This document shows positions 33,585-41,541 of a stretch of DNA of 43,807 nt, in pieces (the first letter of the stretch is position 1; every line of letters starts with the position of its first letter). The translations under genes and the position numbers were made by a program. The notes beneath the pieces were generated by a model. That model saw nothing but the letters and a program-made list of their open reading frames with translations. It was not told the origin of the DNA and made no database searches. This DNA is from an uncultured Flavobacteriales bacterium (GTDB taxonomy: Bacteria > Bacteroidota > Bacteroidia > UBA10329), in assembly GCA_937900875.1 (NCBI GenBank), contig CALCGD010000149.1, positions 1-43,807 of the forward strand. The letters are read 5' to 3'.

Positions 33585-34607
33585 ATGATTTTAACCGCAA
33601 GTGTTATTGCCGAATTAATTGGTGGCAGCGTTGATGGAGACCCAATGGTACAAGTAAGTACTGTAAGTCCTATTGAGAGCGGTTCAGCCGGATCATTGTC
33701 GTTTCTTGCAAATCCTAAATACGTGGAATTCCTTCATACAACCGAAGCTTCTATTGTTATTGTTAAAAACGATTTTGAAGCTGAAAAAGAGGTTAAGCCA
33801 ACTTTAATCCGTGTTTCAGATCCTTATTCTTGTTTTGCAATTCTATTGCAGAAATACGATGAAATGAATCGGCCTAAGGCAGGCATTCACTCTTCTGCAA
33901 TAATTTCTGACTCTGCCAAGATTGGTTCGAATGTCTCTATAGCAGCCGGTGTAGTTATTGAAGATGATGTTGAAGTTGGCGACAACACCATACTTGGCGC
34001 ACAGGTTGTGCTTGAACGAAAAGTAAAGGTTGGCTCAAACTGCAAGCTGCATTCGGGTTCTAGAGTTTTACATGATTGTAAACTAGGTAACGACTGCACG
34101 CTACATGCTGGTGTAACCATTGGAAGTGATGGTTTTGGTTTTGCACCATCCGATATGGAATACAGCAAGGTGCCGCAGGTTGGCAACGTGATAATTGAAG
34201 ATAAAGTTGAGATTGGTTCTAATACAACCATTGACAGAGCCACCATGGGCTCTACTATCATTAGAACAGGCGTAAAACTGGATAATCTTATTCAGATAGC
34301 GCACAACGTAGAAATTGGTGAGCACACCGTGATTGCTGCTCAAACTGGCATTGCGGGTTCAACCAAAATTGGAAAAAGGTGTATGATAGGAGGGCAGGTT
34401 GGCATTATTGGTCATCTAACGATAGGAGATAACGTTAAAATTGCTGCGCAAAGCGGAGTTGGAAGTAACCTAGCCCCAAATTCAATAGTACAGGGTTCAC
34501 CAGCTTTTGAAGTTGGGTCTTATCGTAGGTCTTATGTATCATTCAGAAGGCTTCCTGACATCATTAGAAACATAGAACAACAGTTAAGAGATTTGAATAA
34601 GGGATGA
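33585..34607 (+). CDS. lpxD: UDP-3-O-acylglucosamine N-acyltransferase (LpxD)
   Basis: This 340-residue enzyme of lipid A synthesis adds the second hydroxyacyl chain (N-linked) from acyl-ACP in the cytoplasm. An N-terminal uridine-binding domain (about 1-95) has SPIESGSAGSLSFLANPKY. A left-handed beta-helix of hexapeptide repeats (about 98-310) has the catalytic His region IQIAHNVEIGEHTVIAAQ and SDGFGFAPSD. A C-terminal helix (RRLPDIIRNIEQQLRDL) follows. It overlaps the lpxC-fabZ start by 4 bp (ATGA). It is first in a four-gene row. Confidence 0.96.
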   Translation: MILTASVIAELIGGSVDGDPMVQVSTVSPIESGSAGSLSFLANPKYVEFLHTTEASIVIVKNDFEAEKEVKPTLIRVSDPYSCFAILLQKYDEMNRPKAGIHSSAIISDSAKIGSNVSIAAGVVIEDDVEVGDNTILGAQVVLERKVKVGSNCKLHSGSRVLHDCKLGNDCTLHAGVTIGSDGFGFAPSDMEYSKVPQVGNVIIEDKVEIGSNTTIDRATMGSTIIRTGVKLDNLIQIAHNVEIGEHTVIAAQTGIAGSTKIGKRCMIGGQVGIIGHLTIGDNVKIAAQSGVGSNLAPNSIVQGSPAFEVGSYRRSYVSFRRLPDIIRNIEQQLRDLNKG

Positions 34608-35995
34608 AGTTGAAGCAGAAGACAGTAAATCAAATCATCAAGTTATCAGGCATTGGCTTGCACACGGGTGCACAAGTCAATGTGGTGATACACCCGGCAG
34701 AAACTGGAGGATTGTTGTTTGTACGTACCGACTTAAATAATGCTGAAATTCCTGCAACAGTTGCAAACATCACAAGCACAAGTAGAGGGACAACAATCGG
34801 TGTTGGAGATGCTACAGTAAGCACAATCGAGCACTGGATGGCATCTTTAGCTGCCGTTGGAGTTACACAGGCAAGAATTGAAATAGACGGACCTGAGTGT
34901 CCAATATTGGATGGTAGTTCAATGGCAATTACCGCAGCTATCAATGAGGCAGGTTTAAAGGAGTTAGAAAACGAAGCATCCGTTCTCACTATTGATTCTA
35001 ATGTTGAGTATAAGGATGAAGAAACTGGTGCGGAGTACATTATCATTCCTTCAGAACAGCCACGCTTTACTGTAATGATTGATTATAATAGCAAGGTTTT
35101 GCCCCCACAACATGCGGTTTTAAACAGCCTTGCTGATTTTGAAACTGAGATAGCGCCCAACAGAACATTTTGTTTCCTGCATGAATTAGAACTGCTTTTA
35201 GAGCACAATCTTATTCAGGGAGGAGGATTAGACAACGCTGTGGTTTTTGTGGAACATTCAATGGACGATGCGAAGCAAGCGAAATTGGCGGTTACCTTCA
35301 ATCAGCCTGATTTACGCGCCACGTCCGCTGGTGTTCTCAATAACACCGAATTACGTTTTGTAAACGAACCTGCTCGACATAAACTCCTAGACTTAATTGG
35401 AGATATGGCGTTGATAGGCACAAGAGTAAATGGTCACATTATCGCCACAAAGCCTGGCCATGGCAGTAATTCTCGGTTTAACAAGTTTCTATCGGGATTG
35501 GTTAAAGAGAATGGCAAACCACAGGCTCCAAAAATTGATTTCAACCAAGAGCCAATACTGGATATAAACGGAATTATGGCCAAGTTGCCACACCGTCCGC
35601 CATTTCTATTTATTGATAAGATTTATGAGTTAAGCGACACGCATGTTGTAGGCGTGAAAAATGTAACCATGAATGAGTACTTCTTTGAAGGACATTTTCC
35701 AGGCGCACCCGTTATGCCTGGAGTTCTTCAGATTGAAGCTATGGCACAAGTAGGAGGAATCCTGGTGTTAAGCACTGTTCCGGACCCTGAAAATTACCTT
35801 ACCTACTTCCTTAAAATAGACGGAGTCAAGTTTAGGAAGATGGTTATGCCAGGAGACACTATCGTATTTAAGTTAGAACTGTTAAGTCCAATTAGAAGAG
35901 GACTCTGTCATATGAAAGGGATTGCCTATGTTGGCAACAATCCAGTAATGGAGGCTGAGATGATGGCACAGATTGTAAAAAGAGAGACCGAATGA
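34604..35995 (+). CDS. lpxC/fabZ: Bifunctional UDP-3-O-acyl-GlcNAc deacetylase / 3-hydroxyacyl-ACP dehydratase
   Basis: This 463-residue fusion is known from Bacteroidota. About 1-305 is LpxC, the zinc deacetylase and committed step of lipid A: SGIGLHTGAQV, TIEHWMASLAAVGV with a zinc His, ARHKLLDLIGDMALIG with zinc His and Asp, and the later Lys/His region GHIIATKPGHGSNSRF. About 318-463 is FabZ: LPHRPPFLFIDKIYEL, FFEGHFPGAPVMPGV with the catalytic His, and QIEAMAQVGG with the catalytic Glu. FabZ makes trans-2-enoyl-ACP for fatty acid synthesis, so the fusion joins the two pathways that compete for hydroxyacyl-ACP. It overlaps both neighbours by 4 bp. Confidence 0.97.
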   Translation: MKLKQKTVNQIIKLSGIGLHTGAQVNVVIHPAETGGLLFVRTDLNNAEIPATVANITSTSRGTTIGVGDATVSTIEHWMASLAAVGVTQARIEIDGPECPILDGSSMAITAAINEAGLKELENEASVLTIDSNVEYKDEETGAEYIIIPSEQPRFTVMIDYNSKVLPPQHAVLNSLADFETEIAPNRTFCFLHELELLLEHNLIQGGGLDNAVVFVEHSMDDAKQAKLAVTFNQPDLRATSAGVLNNTELRFVNEPARHKLLDLIGDMALIGTRVNGHIIATKPGHGSNSRFNKFLSGLVKENGKPQAPKIDFNQEPILDINGIMAKLPHRPPFLFIDKIYELSDTHVVGVKNVTMNEYFFEGHFPGAPVMPGVLQIEAMAQVGGILVLSTVPDPENYLTYFLKIDGVKFRKMVMPGDTIVFKLELLSPIRRGLCHMKGIAYVGNNPVMEAEMMAQIVKRETE

Positions 35996-36822
35996 ACCAA
36001 CCATTATCCTTCGTACACCCGCAAGCAAAAATTGCAGACAATGTGGTTATCGAACCTTTTGTAACCATTCACAAGAATGTAGAAATTGATGCTGGAACTT
36101 GGATAGGGTCAAATGTGACTATTATGGAAGGCGCCAGAATTGGCAAGAATTGCAAGATTTTTCCAGGCGCAGTCATTTCGGCAATTCCAATTGATAGGAA
36201 ATTTGAAGGGGAGGAAAGTATTGTTGAAATCCACGATAACGTAGTCATCCGGCAGCATGCCGTGGTAAACAGAGGTACCAAGGCTTTTGGTAAAACAATT
36301 GTTGGTTCTGGTAGCTTGATTATGCCGTATGTGCATATCGCTCACGATTGTGTTTTGGGCGAAAACGTAATCATTTCCAATGCGGTTAACCTTGCAGGTC
36401 ATGTTGTAATTGGCGATAACGCTGTTCTGGGAGGCATGTCTGCGGTGCATCAGTTTGTCGCAATCGGAGCTCATGCTATGATTAGTGGTGGGTCAATGGT
36501 TTTAAAAGACGTACCACCTTATTGTAAAGCAGCACGTTACCCGCTCAGTTATTCTGGCGTTAATAGTGTTGGTTTAAAGAGAAGAGGATTTACTGTTGAG
36601 AAGATGCGTGAGATTCAGGAAATACTGAGAGTTATCTTCCTTAAAAAGTATAACGTTACCCAAGCAATTTCCTACTTAGAAGCTGAATTTCCTGTTACGG
36701 ACGAACGTGATGAAATCATTGATTTTATTCGAGGTTCTAGAAGAGGTATTATGAAAGGATACCAGTTTATGAACGGAAATGGAAGCAGTAGCGGTAATGG
36801 AAACGGACATAGCTCCAAATAA
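35992..36822 (+). CDS. lpxA: UDP-N-acetylglucosamine O-acyltransferase (LpxA)
   Basis: This 276-residue enzyme catalyses the first acylation of UDP-GlcNAc in lipid A synthesis. It has a hexapeptide beta-helix (about 8-190), with VHIAHDCVLGENVIISN containing the catalytic His, and GMSAVHQFVAIGAHAMISGG. SVGLKRRGFTVEKMREIQEILR then begins the C-terminal helical domain. The last 16 residues are a Gly/Asn/Ser tail (NGNGSSSGNGNGHSSK), which I would not expect in the core enzyme. It lies 2 bp before the ABC ATPase gene. Confidence 0.96.
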   Translation: MNQPLSFVHPQAKIADNVVIEPFVTIHKNVEIDAGTWIGSNVTIMEGARIGKNCKIFPGAVISAIPIDRKFEGEESIVEIHDNVVIRQHAVVNRGTKAFGKTIVGSGSLIMPYVHIAHDCVLGENVIISNAVNLAGHVVIGDNAVLGGMSAVHQFVAIGAHAMISGGSMVLKDVPPYCKAARYPLSYSGVNSVGLKRRGFTVEKMREIQEILRVIFLKKYNVTQAISYLEAEFPVTDERDEIIDFIRGSRRGIMKGYQFMNGNGSSSGNGNGHSSK

Positions 36823-36824
36823 GC

Positions 36825-37475
36825 ATGTCTTCGGTTCAGATTTCTTTGCAGAATGTAGGGAAACGCTATAACCACGAGTGGATTTTCAGAGGAATTGACC
36901 ACACATTTACCCAAAACGAACATGCCGTTATTTTAGGTTCTAATGGTTCCGGGAAATCTACATTACTGCAAACCATTTTAGGCAGCATCGTCAACTCCGA
37001 AGGAGAGGTAAACTATACGGTAAACGGACAAGCGTTTACCCACGAACAGAGCAGAGGATTGTTCTCTATTGCCACCCCTTATTTAGAACTTATAGAAGAG
37101 TTCACACTAGTAGAAGCATTGGAGTTTCATCAGAGAATGGCTGCTTTTAGAAGCGGTTTAACTATCGACTCAATCGTAGAAAAACTTTACTTAACAAGTT
37201 CGAAAAACAAGGAGATTAAATACTACTCTTCTGGGATGAAGCAACGGGTAAAGTTGGGTCTTGCCTTGTTGTCAGACACGCCATTTGTTTTATTGGATGA
37301 ACCAACCTCCAACCTTGATTCGGAAGCCATAGAGTGGTATAAGCAACTAGTGGATGAGAACAAAACTGATCGAATAATCCTTGTTTGCTCTAACGACCAG
37401 AAAGATGAATTCAGCTTCTGTAGCCAAAAGCTGGATTTGATGGAGTACAAGAGAGTAGTATTGGTTAAAACCTAA
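36825..37475 (+). CDS. Orphan ABC transporter ATP-binding protein
   Basis: This 216-residue protein has Walker A LGSNGSGKSTLLQ, signature YYSSGMKQRVKLGLALL, Walker B FVLLDEPTSNLD and a switch ending at IILVCSNDQ. The usual H-loop His is replaced by Asn in this stretch, if aligned correctly. Compact ATPases of this length serve as subunits of exporters such as CcmA/ABC-2-type systems. No permease gene is adjacent. It is last in the lpx row with a 2-bp gap from lpxA, so co-expression with lipid A synthesis is likely; involvement in envelope export is inferred only. Confidence 0.9.
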   Translation: MSSVQISLQNVGKRYNHEWIFRGIDHTFTQNEHAVILGSNGSGKSTLLQTILGSIVNSEGEVNYTVNGQAFTHEQSRGLFSIATPYLELIEEFTLVEALEFHQRMAAFRSGLTIDSIVEKLYLTSSKNKEIKYYSSGMKQRVKLGLALLSDTPFVLLDEPTSNLDSEAIEWYKQLVDENKTDRIILVCSNDQKDEFSFCSQKLDLMEYKRVVLVKT

Positions 37476-37492
37476 TCTCTAAAAACAGGTAC

Positions 37493-37948
37493 TCACCTGG
37501 TCTTGAACTCTAGCGAAGCCGAATTAATACAATAGCGCAAGCCTGTAGGCTGTGGACCATCTTCAAACACATGACCTAGGTGGGCGTTGCAGCGCGCACA
37601 ATGCACTTCATCTCGCAACATTCCAAAACCTAAATCAGTAGATTTTTCTACATGATTGCTGATAAAAGTGTAATAGCTTGGCCAACCTGTTCCACTCTTA
37701 AATTTGGTATTAGATTCAAACAGCTCTAAATCACAGCAAACGCACGTGTAAATACCTTCTGCTTTGTTGTTCCAATACTGTCCGGTAAAGGCACGTTCAG
37801 TATCATGTTGACGGGTTACTCGATATTGTTCTTCGTTCAATTTTTGTTTCCAGAAACTTTCTGGTTTGGTAATCTTCTGTATATCAGATTGCGCGTTAGA
37901 AACAGCAAACGTCAAAAAGAAACAGGAAAAAGCAATTAACGACTTCAT
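37493..37948 (-). CDS. msrB: Exported peptide-methionine (R)-S-oxide reductase (MsrB)
   Basis: About 151 residues from MKSLIAFSCFFLTFAVSNAQ, a signal peptide (7 codons after the first in-frame Met). The MsrB domain has FTGQYWNNKAEGIYTCVCCDLELF (first zinc CxxC), FKSGTGWPSYY, DEVHCARCNAHLGHVFEDGPQPTGLRYCINSASLEF with the second zinc CxxC and the catalytic Cys in RYCINSAS. It repairs oxidised Met-R-sulfoxide in proteins, here presumably in the periplasm. It converges with the ABC ATPase gene. AATATTTG upstream is a one-mismatch -7 element. Confidence 0.94.
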   Translation of the reverse strand: MKSLIAFSCFFLTFAVSNAQSDIQKITKPESFWKQKLNEEQYRVTRQHDTERAFTGQYWNNKAEGIYTCVCCDLELFESNTKFKSGTGWPSYYTFISNHVEKSTDLGFGMLRDEVHCARCNAHLGHVFEDGPQPTGLRYCINSASLEFKTR

Positions 37949-38013
37949 AGCTAGAAAATTGATGAGCAAATATTAAACAGCTTATCGTTAAAGTATGTTC
38001 AGTCACCGACCAA

Positions 38014-38910
38014 TCAAGGCATTATAATCTGCTTTCGGGCTTTGCGCTTGTCGTTCATGTGAATCAATCCATTCACCGCAACAGAAGCAATAATGAGTCC
38101 AGCTCCAGCATAAAACCCAGCATTCAAATCTTCATGCTCATGGAAAATAATGGCAGCGAGAATAATGGAATAAATAGGTTCAAGGTTTACCGAAAGGTTC
38201 ATTACAAATGGAGAAACATGCTTGAGTGCTTGATAAGACAATTGCATGGCATAAACGGTACACACTACGGCCAGTACAATCAGATAACCGCTATCGTTTA
38301 ACGTAGGAATGAGGCTCTGACTTGGGAATAAATAGAGGTAGAGTGGTGCTAATATTGTAAGTGTAGCAAGTCCTCCTATTAGCTCGTAAAAAAGTAGGTT
38401 TCTTGGCCCGTGGTTTTCTAGTAACCCCTTGGTTTGAATAGTGAAATAGGCACAAAGCATGGCGCTAATCAGTCCGAGTGTAATACCTACTGTATATAGC
38501 TGCTGAAAACGGAATATGAGGTAAATGCCTGCAATAGTGAATAAACCAAGACCTAATTCGCTGATTTTGGGTTTGCGTTTATGGAGTAGAGGGTCCAGTA
38601 TTGCTGTAAAGAGTGCTGTACTGGCCAATGCGCTTAGTGCAATAGATACATTGGAGTATTTGATAGAACCGTAGAATGTTACCCAATGCAGGGCAATCAT
38701 TCCGCCCACAAAGCCAATCTTCTTCATCTCTTTCCAAGGTGGCGGTTCCAATTCACCTTTCCATTTAAGGAAGAGGCCTAATGCAGTTACGGTAAGCAGA
38801 ATACGCCACCATACAAGTGGAAACTCTTGCAGAGAAATTAGCTTGCCAAGTATACCTGTGAAACCCCACAGGAAAATGGCAAAATGCATTTGGAGATAAG
38901 CGCGTTGCAT
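38014..38910 (-). CDS. EamA/DMT superfamily permease
   Basis: This 298-residue membrane protein has about ten transmembrane segments in two EamA halves: AIFLWGFTGILGKLISL, MIALHWVTFYGSIKYSNVSIA (first half) and YELIGGLATLTILAPLYLYL, YAMQLSYQALKHVSPFVMNLSVNLEPIYSIILAAI (second half, with the typical P-x-x-A/S-x-x-L-x-x-L-E-P). Members move metabolites such as amino acids or nucleotide precursors; the substrate cannot be predicted. It stands alone, on the minus strand, between msrB and a barrel gene. Confidence 0.92.
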   Translation of the reverse strand: MQRAYLQMHFAIFLWGFTGILGKLISLQEFPLVWWRILLTVTALGLFLKWKGELEPPPWKEMKKIGFVGGMIALHWVTFYGSIKYSNVSIALSALASTALFTAILDPLLHKRKPKISELGLGLFTIAGIYLIFRFQQLYTVGITLGLISAMLCAYFTIQTKGLLENHGPRNLLFYELIGGLATLTILAPLYLYLFPSQSLIPTLNDSGYLIVLAVVCTVYAMQLSYQALKHVSPFVMNLSVNLEPIYSIILAAIIFHEHEDLNAGFYAGAGLIIASVAVNGLIHMNDKRKARKQIIMP

Positions 38911-38970
38911 GTTTTGAATGGTGGCCGAAAGAACGCGAAAAGGTTTAGTGTACGGAAGAGAATTTTTCCC

Positions 38971-39648
38971 TTAATCGCAGCAAGGATTGCCTTTTTTTAA
39001 ATGGCTTAATCCTACTTGGTAGGCAATTCCTATTCTAAACATAAAGGCTGTTTCGTAATTAGCAAATGGATGTTGCGATGTTTTTGTGTCTGAATAAGCG
39101 GATTGCAAGGAGCGAAGTTTCACCGATTCGCCAAAGGTGGATGGACCGCCACCAACGCTTAGATGGGCGAAAAATCCTTGGTAAAAGTTTACACGTGTGC
39201 CAATTCCAAAATGATGCGCAAGATTATTGGTGGTAACCTCTCGCATAGCCCCATAGGTGTTCAAACCATCTTCTGTTTGCGCCAGCACTTGTCTGCTAGA
39301 TTTAATGAACCCATAGTTCATATCGTAATACAGGAAAGGTGAAAAAAGTCGATTGCTTCTTATTGGGAAATATTGATACATGAAAGAAACTCCGTAGCGC
39401 TCCCAATCGCTTTGCCCTTCAAATAAATCGTGGTAGGCAATGTGCGGACCCAATGCCAAAGCATGCTTCTTCATGGTATAGGTAATGTGAAAGCCGAAGA
39501 CCGCACTTTCTAAGTACGAAAGCCCTGTGTACGATTTGTCAATTCCAATCAGATTATCGAAAGCCGTTGAGTCTTTCTGACTGAAACTGTGCTGCGTGGC
39601 AACTATCAACATAACAGTCGTGAGAATTATTCTAAAAGTGCTCTTCAT
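38971..39648 (-). CDS. Outer-membrane beta-barrel protein, unknown function (225 aa)
   Basis: A signal peptide (MKSTFRIILTTVMLIVATQHSFSQ) is followed by strand-rich, aromatic segments: YLESAVFGFHITYTMKKHALALGPHIAYHD, YGVSFMYQYFPIR, LFSPFLYYDMNYGF, FFAHLSVGGGPS, TAFMFRIGIAYQVGL. It ends in LKKGNPCCD with two Cys after the last strand, an unusual tail. The family is not recognised. It is divergent from the RraA-like gene, with 48 bp between starts. Confidence 0.75.
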   Translation of the reverse strand: MKSTFRIILTTVMLIVATQHSFSQKDSTAFDNLIGIDKSYTGLSYLESAVFGFHITYTMKKHALALGPHIAYHDLFEGQSDWERYGVSFMYQYFPIRSNRLFSPFLYYDMNYGFIKSSRQVLAQTEDGLNTYGAMREVTTNNLAHHFGIGTRVNFYQGFFAHLSVGGGPSTFGESVKLRSLQSAYSDTKTSQHPFANYETAFMFRIGIAYQVGLSHLKKGNPCCD

Positions 39649-39696
39649 CGGTGCTCAAATTACCTATTTTCAAGCGTTCACCAAATCAATTTTAAA

Positions 39697-40185
39697 ATGC
39701 AACATGCCACGGCTGATTTATGCGATGAGCATATAAATAAACTTCAAGTAGCGGAGCCAATCTTTATTGATTTTGGAGGAGAAACTTGCTTTGAAGGCGA
39801 GATTCACACGCTAAAGGTTTTTGAAGACAACGCATTTGTAAGAGCCGCTCTTGAGAAAAACGGATCAGGAAAAGTGCTGGTTGTAGATGGCGGAGGCTCA
39901 TTTAGATGCGCGCTTGTTGGCGATAATTTGGCAGCGTTGGCCATTAAAAACAAATGGCGCGGTATCGTGGTGAACGGATGCATTAGAGATTCCAAGATAA
40001 TTGCAGATATGAATATTGGAGTGAAGGCTTTAAACACCATTCCAATCAAAAGCATTAAGCGAAACGAAGGACAGGAGAATATTGATGTTCGATTTGCAGG
40101 TGTAGATTTTAAGCCAGGTGCGTACCTGTATGCCGATGAAGATGGAATGGTGGTTAGCGAGTTTCAGCTCATTCTTGGTCAATAA
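39697..40185 (+). CDS. RraA family protein (RNase E regulator / oxaloacetate-type aldolase fold)
   Basis: About 162 residues from MQHATADLCDEH, the family's usual N-terminus. The frame is open further upstream, but that part overlaps the divergent barrel gene. Features: KVFEDNAFVRAAL, VVDGGGSFRCALVGDNLAALAIKN, GIVVNGCIRDSKIIADM with the conserved Arg and Asp, IPIKSIKRNEGQENIDVRFAGVDFKPGAYLYADEDGMVV. This is the short RraA version of about 160 residues. In gammaproteobacteria RraA inhibits RNase E, while related proteins are divalent-metal hydroxyl-methyl-oxoglutarate aldolases or oxaloacetate decarboxylases, so the activity here is open. Confidence 0.9.
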   Translation: MQHATADLCDEHINKLQVAEPIFIDFGGETCFEGEIHTLKVFEDNAFVRAALEKNGSGKVLVVDGGGSFRCALVGDNLAALAIKNKWRGIVVNGCIRDSKIIADMNIGVKALNTIPIKSIKRNEGQENIDVRFAGVDFKPGAYLYADEDGMVVSEFQLILGQ

Positions 40186-40248
40186 GCATGCAGGTCGGTT
40201 GGAAGACACCGAAAACAATCACATAATTAGTGCTTTGATACAACAGAT

Positions 40249-41541
40249 TTGAATAGCCAGAAACATATCGTCATTATTGGAAACGGGGTTTCGGGTATTA
40301 CTGCCGCGCGACACATCCGCAAACGGAGTAATAATCAAATTACCGTAATCTCTTCAGAAACAGACCATTTCTATTCTCGCACCGCCCTTATGTATATCTA
40401 CATGGGGCACATGAAATATGAGCACACCAAGCCGTACGAAGATTGGTTCTGGGAAAAAAATAGAATCGATTTAAAACGAGCACTTGTTAACCAAGTTCAA
40501 ACGAATTCAAATTCAATTGTTCTTGATTCTGGCGAAACGCTCCAGTATGACGACTTGATTATTGCCACTGGTTCTGCTTCCAATAAGTTTGGTTGGCCTG
40601 GGCAAGATTTGATTGGTGTACAGGGTTTATACCATTATCAGGATTTAGAATCGATGGAGCTCAATACAAATGGTATTGAAAGAGCGGTGGTTGTAGGTGG
40701 AGGATTGATAGGCATTGAGATGGTTGAGATGCTACTCTCACGTCAAATTCCTGTTACGTTTTTAGTTCGAGAGAAGAGCTTTTGGGATAATGTTCTGCCT
40801 GAAGAGGAGAGCGAACTCATCAACAAACATATTCGTTCACATCATGTCGATTTACGATTAGAAACGGAATTGAAAGAGATTCTTTCAGACCAAAGCGGAA
40901 GAGCAAAGGCAATCGTTACCAGTACAGGCGAAGAGATTCCATGTCAGTTTGTTGGGCTGACCGTTGGCGTTCATCCAAACATCAGTTTCTTAAAAGATTC
41001 GGGTATTGAGTTGGATAGAGGCGTTTTGGTTGATGAACAGCTTCGGTCTAACATTCCAAATGTTTATGCCCTTGGAGATTGTGCACAGCTTAAAAACCCA
41101 GTTAAGAATAGACGTGCTATTGAACCAGTTTGGTACACAGGCAAAATGATGGGAGAAACTGTAGCCGCTACCATTTGTGGTACGGCTACTAATTACAACC
41201 CTGGTATTTGGTTCAATTCTGCCAAATTCTTCGATATTGAATATCAGACGTACGGTTACGTTGCAGCAAAGCCAAATGAAGATGAAGACAGCTTCTATTG
41301 GGAGTCGAAAGACAACCTTCGGTGTTTGCGAATAGTGTACAAGAAAAACACCCAAAGTATAGTTGGTTTCAATGCTTTCGGAATAAGATTGAAGCATGAA
41401 ATATGCGATAGTTGGCTTAGAAGTGAAACCACGCTAGAAGAGGTTATTTCGAACTTGGATAAGGCGAATTTTAACCCTGAGTTCTTTAAGAAGTTTGAGA
41501 AAGAGGTGAAACTGAAGTACACACTAATAGCCAATGAGTAA
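40249..41541 (+). CDS. FAD/NAD(P)-dependent oxidoreductase, paired with a polyferredoxin
   Basis: This 430-residue pyridine nucleotide-disulfide-type oxidoreductase starts at TTG. It has the FAD-binding IIGNGVSGITAARHI (9-24), DLIIATGSASNK, the NAD-binding VVGGGLIGIEMVEML (about 147-161) and the second FAD motif NVYALGDCAQL (about 269-279). The C-terminal region (about 300-430) is extended, with WFNSAKFFDIEYQTYGYV, and is typical of nitrite or rubredoxin reductase-like members. It overlaps the 4Fe-4S membrane protein gene by 8 bp and probably feeds electrons to it. Confidence 0.9.
   Translation: MNSQKHIVIIGNGVSGITAARHIRKRSNNQITVISSETDHFYSRTALMYIYMGHMKYEHTKPYEDWFWEKNRIDLKRALVNQVQTNSNSIVLDSGETLQYDDLIIATGSASNKFGWPGQDLIGVQGLYHYQDLESMELNTNGIERAVVVGGGLIGIEMVEMLLSRQIPVTFLVREKSFWDNVLPEEESELINKHIRSHHVDLRLETELKEILSDQSGRAKAIVTSTGEEIPCQFVGLTVGVHPNISFLKDSGIELDRGVLVDEQLRSNIPNVYALGDCAQLKNPVKNRRAIEPVWYTGKMMGETVAATICGTATNYNPGIWFNSAKFFDIEYQTYGYVAAKPNEDEDSFYWESKDNLRCLRIVYKKNTQSIVGFNAFGIRLKHEICDSWLRSETTLEEVISNLDKANFNPEFFKKFEKEVKLKYTLIANE

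Noticed and set aside
37476-37500. Hairpin (AGGTxxTCACCT) between the ABC ATPase and msrB as a terminator
   Set aside because: The stem is short and there is no T run on either strand.
39589-39696. N-terminal extension of the RraA-like protein
   Set aside because: It lies antisense to the barrel gene start and is not part of the RraA fold, which begins at the Met at 39697.
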